NCBI RefSeq assembly: GCF_016591715.1
Contig: NZ_AP024109.1
Location: 1,922,001 to 1,986,000 of the forward strand
Direction: 5' to 3'
Source of the DNA: Mesorhizobium sp. J8
GTDB taxonomy: Bacteria; Pseudomonadota; Alphaproteobacteria; Rhizobiales; Rhizobiaceae
Length of the DNA: 64,000 nucleotides
Shown piece by piece: positions 61,521 through 64,000 of the stretch (its first letter is position 1; the number at the start of each line of letters is the position of its first letter). Both the position numbers and the translations under genes were made by a program. The notes beneath the pieces were generated by a model. The model made no database searches. It saw only the letters and a program-made list of their open reading frames with translations, and was not told the origin of the DNA.

Positions 61521-62486
61521 CTATGAGGCCTTCTTGCTTGCCGCGCCGGCGTGCTGGAGGAGACGCTCGGCCATATGCGCGCCGACCACCAGATGCGTGC
61601 AGAGCCCGCCGGCAATGGCCGCAAGCAGCGGCTCGAACTTGGTGTCTTCCTGCACCACCATCAGCCGCTTCCCGATGGCGCGCAGCGAGGCGAGCTCGGC
61701 GGAGATGACGCGCCGGTTGTAGCTGCAGTCGAGCACTTCGCCCTCTGCGTCGATGATCTGACCGGCGATGACGCCGGCGGCACCCTGGCTGCGCAGCGCC
61801 TCCATCTCGGCCGGCGACAGCGCGCCGCATTTCACCAGATGGCTGTCGGCATCGACCGCGCCGACGGAATAGAGCGCCAGGTCGCAATCGGCGATGCCGG
61901 CCAGCTGGTCGCGGATCACCGGCTCGCCGCGCAGGCTCTTCGCCAGCTCTTCCGTCGACAGAACCAGCGGCGCATAGAAATTCAGGCCCTTGGCGTTGAG
62001 CCGCCGCGCGATCTCCATCGTGCATTGGTCCGGCCGATAGGAATAGGGCGCGCCGAGATTGCCGCACAGCTGCACCACGGTGACGTCCTGCAGGTCGGCA
62101 AAGGACATGATGTCGGCGATGGTGTAGACCGTGCGGCCCCAGGCGACGCCGATGCGGTCGCCCTTCTTCACCAGCTCGAGGAAGACGCTCGCCGCAAGCA
62201 CCGCGATATCGGTCGAGGGATCGGCGAGATAGGCGTTCTCCGGGGCGATCCAGACGGCGTCGAGCCCGAAGGCATCTTCGACCTTGCGCGCCATGACATC
62301 GTCGGTGAAAAGCTGCGTCGAGGTCGAGATGTTGACGATGCCGGTCTCGCGTGCCTTGCGCAGATACATGGCGACCGATGCGCGTGAAATGTTGAGCTGG
62401 CTCGCCACTTCGTCCTGACGAAGGCCGTGCGCATAGTAAAGCCAGGCGGCCTTGTGGATGAGCTGTTCTGCCGGTCTGATCGCCAT
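61521..62486 (-). CDS. SorC/DeoR-type sugar-binding transcriptional regulator
   Basis: 321 residues: N-terminal HTH at about 8-55 (LYYAHGLRQDEVASQLNISRASVAMYLRKA) and a large SorC-type sugar-phosphate binding domain (AWGRTVYTIAD, VQLCGNLGAPYS, YSVGAVDADSHLVKCGAL). GAGGAGG precedes the ATG at 62486. It sits 83 bases before rhaD on the same strand and is probably its regulator, sensing a phosphorylated sugar intermediate. Confidence 0.92.
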   Translation of the reverse strand: MAIRPAEQLIHKAAWLYYAHGLRQDEVASQLNISRASVAMYLRKARETGIVNISTSTQLFTDDVMARKVEDAFGLDAVWIAPENAYLADPSTDIAVLAASVFLELVKKGDRIGVAWGRTVYTIADIMSFADLQDVTVVQLCGNLGAPYSYRPDQCTMEIARRLNAKGLNFYAPLVLSTEELAKSLRGEPVIRDQLAGIADCDLALYSVGAVDADSHLVKCGALSPAEMEALRSQGAAGVIAGQIIDAEGEVLDCSYNRRVISAELASLRAIGKRLMVVQEDTKFEPLLAAIAGGLCTHLVVGAHMAERLLQHAGAASKKAS

Positions 62487-62689
62487 GCCGCCTCCTCGGC
62501 TGACATTAGTCACGGCTCTCGACAAAAGTCAAATTTGCATGCGGGAGCCGAGTTCACCTCGCGGCGCGTCTCAATCCGGATCGCCATTCTAGCAAGCCGG
62601 CGCAACATAGTATTTTCAGCCGCGGAAGGGGATAGCGTGGCGGCGGGCCTAAGGTTAGAAAGCTCGAAAAGAACATCGGGGAGAACGGG

Positions 62690-64000
62690 ATGGCCAATCC
62701 CTACGAACAGGATCTCGACAGGAACGCCGCCAACCACCAGCCGCTGACGCCGCTCACTTATCTCGAGCGCGCGGCCAAGACCTATCCCGAGCACATCGCC
62801 ATCATCCATGGCGGCCAGCGCATCACCTATCGCGATTTCTGGCGCCGCTCGCTGAAGCTTGCTTCCGCGCTTGCCAAGCGCGACATCGGCAAGGGCGACA
62901 CGGTGACGGTGATGCTGTCCAACACGCCGCCGATGCTGGAAGCGCATTTCGGCGTGCCGATGACCAGAGCGGTGCTGCATTCGCTGAACACCCGTCTCGA
63001 CGCCGCCGTCATCGCCTTCCAGCTCGACCATGCCGACTCGAAGGTGCTGATCGTCGACCGCGAATTCTCGGGCGTCGTCAGGCAAGCGCTGGCATTGGCC
63101 AAGGTGAAGCCGTTGGTCATCGACTATGACGACCCGCACTATGCGGCCGACGCGCCCTATCCGAAAGGCGAACGCATCGGCACGCTCGATTACGAAGATC
63201 TTCTCGCCGGGGGCGACGAGGCTTTCGCCTGGTCGATGCCTGATGACGAGTGGGACGCCATCTCGCTCAACTACACTTCCGGCACGACGGGCAATCCGAA
63301 AGGCGTCGTCTATCATCATCGTGGTGCCGCGCTGATGGCCTACACCAACACCATCCATGCGGGCATGGCCAAGCACGCGGTCTATCTCTGGACGCTGCCG
63401 ATGTTCCATTGCAACGGCTGGTGCTTCCCCTGGACCTTGGCCGTACAGGCCGGCACCCATGTCTGCCTGCGCTGGGTGCGGGCAAAGCCGATGTATGACG
63501 CCATCGCCGACCATGGGGTCACGCATCTCTGCGGCGCGCCCATCGTCATGTCGGTGCTGATCAACGCGAAAGACGAGGACAAGCGCCAATTCCCGCAGAC
63601 CGTTACCTTCAACACCGCCGCGGCGCCGCCGCCTGAGGCCGTGCTCTCCGGCATGGCCGATGCCGGCTTCGCCGTCACCCATCTCTACGGCCTGACCGAG
63701 ACCTACGGCCCCGCCGTCGTCAACGAATGGCACAATGAGTGGGATGGATTGGAGAAGGGCCTCAAGGCAGCGAAGAAAGCGCGCCAGGGCGTGCGCTATG
63801 CCGCGCTCGAGGGCCTGACGGTGATGAACCCCGAGACGATGGTGGAGACGCCGGCCGATGGCGAGACCATCGGCGAGGTCATGTTCCGCGGCAACATCGT
63901 CATGAAGGGGTACCTGAAGAACCGCAAGGCGACCGACGAGGCCTTCGCCGGCGGCTGGTTCCACTCCGGGGATCTGGGCGTCATGCACCCCGACGGCTAT
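62690..64000 (+). CDS. Acyl-CoA synthetase (AMP-forming), 3'-truncated by window edge
   Basis: 437 codons open to the last base, so the C-terminus lies outside. AMP-binding family motifs: SLNYTSGTTGNPKGVVYHH, LPMFHCNGWCFPW, HLYGLTET and the WFHSGDLGV hinge. The MFHCNGW pattern and length resemble medium-chain or methylmercaptopropionate-type CoA ligases (AlkK/DmdB-like). It is divergent from the SorC regulator over about 200 bases in which no operator is clear. A beta-oxidation or carboxylate-activation role is inferred. Confidence 0.93.
   Translation, partial: MANPYEQDLDRNAANHQPLTPLTYLERAAKTYPEHIAIIHGGQRITYRDFWRRSLKLASALAKRDIGKGDTVTVMLSNTPPMLEAHFGVPMTRAVLHSLNTRLDAAVIAFQLDHADSKVLIVDREFSGVVRQALALAKVKPLVIDYDDPHYAADAPYPKGERIGTLDYEDLLAGGDEAFAWSMPDDEWDAISLNYTSGTTGNPKGVVYHHRGAALMAYTNTIHAGMAKHAVYLWTLPMFHCNGWCFPWTLAVQAGTHVCLRWVRAKPMYDAIADHGVTHLCGAPIVMSVLINAKDEDKRQFPQTVTFNTAAAPPPEAVLSGMADAGFAVTHLYGLTETYGPAVVNEWHNEWDGLEKGLKAAKKARQGVRYAALEGLTVMNPETMVETPADGETIGEVMFRGNIVMKGYLKNRKATDEAFAGGWFHSGDLGVMHPDGY

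Noticed and set aside
62510..63988. 492-codon minus-strand frame opposite the acyl-CoA synthetase
   Set aside because: The plus strand carries complete AMP-binding motifs open to the window end; the minus translation is Arg/His-rich and motif-free.

Overview
This is a high-GC chromosomal window from an alphaproteobacterium. The genus is inferred, not proven: it looks like Rhizobiales, most likely Mesorhizobium or a close relative. The reasons are the many carbohydrate and amino-acid ABC importers, a fused rhamnulose-phosphate aldolase/dehydrogenase, a RibH2-type lumazine synthase under an FMN riboswitch, a probable alpha-r14 (NfeR1-like) small RNA, a DUF1127 protein, and copies of an AGAGCAATTCC intergenic repeat that I associate with this group. 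No rRNA, tRNA, phage, insertion sequence or CRISPR array was recognised.

Layout. 1-7.7 kb: the 3' part of a sugar catabolic operon (dehydrogenase, class II aldolase, four-gene CUT2 importer, PfkB kinase, second dehydrogenase). 7.7-11.1 kb: a degenerate ammonia-lyase homologue facing a carboxymuconolactone decarboxylase/ECF41 sigma pair that has a matching ECF41 promoter. 11.3-17.6 kb: a branched-chain-type ABC importer with a hydantoin/Asp-Glu racemase-family enzyme and a GntR regulator. 17.7-26.6 kb: small regulator/enzyme pairs (epimerase/XRE, LysR/methyltransferase, Lrp/MFS), a GNAT enzyme, anmK and an atypical SDR, with three copies of the repeat family. 26.8-29.8 kb: an unusual trio of periplasmic binding protein, divergent dicarboxylate-type carrier and racemase. 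30-32.6 kb: a methionine-type ABC importer. 32.8-39.7 kb: a 2OG oxygenase, the small RNA, a LysR gene broken by one stop codon beside a quinone oxidoreductase, a DapA-family lyase, and an AraC/SDR pair. 39.9-44.8 kb: a three-domain phospholipid acyltransferase/acyl-ACP synthetase with an operator array, and MgtC. 44.9-49.7 kb: class II FBP aldolase, a GntR regulator, an autotransporter with a propeller-like passenger, and ribH2 with its riboswitch. 49.8-56 kb: mtnA-mtnK divergent from a CUT2 sugar importer across one shared palindrome. 56-64 kb: DUF1127, a CadC-like TPR regulator, ddl, rhaD with a SorC regulator, and the start of an acyl-CoA synthetase that runs off the end.

How it works together. 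Most of the window is substrate capture: a binding protein and importer sit beside the first catabolic enzymes and a dedicated regulator. The most unusual candidates are (1) the binding protein/divergent DAACS carrier/racemase operon, whose carrier lacks the hallmark ion and substrate residues; (2) the ammonia-lyase homologue without its MIO-forming triad and catalytic Tyr; (3) the mtnKA/importer divergon, which suggests methylthioribose or 5-deoxyribose uptake; and (4) the autotransporter with a short non-helical passenger.
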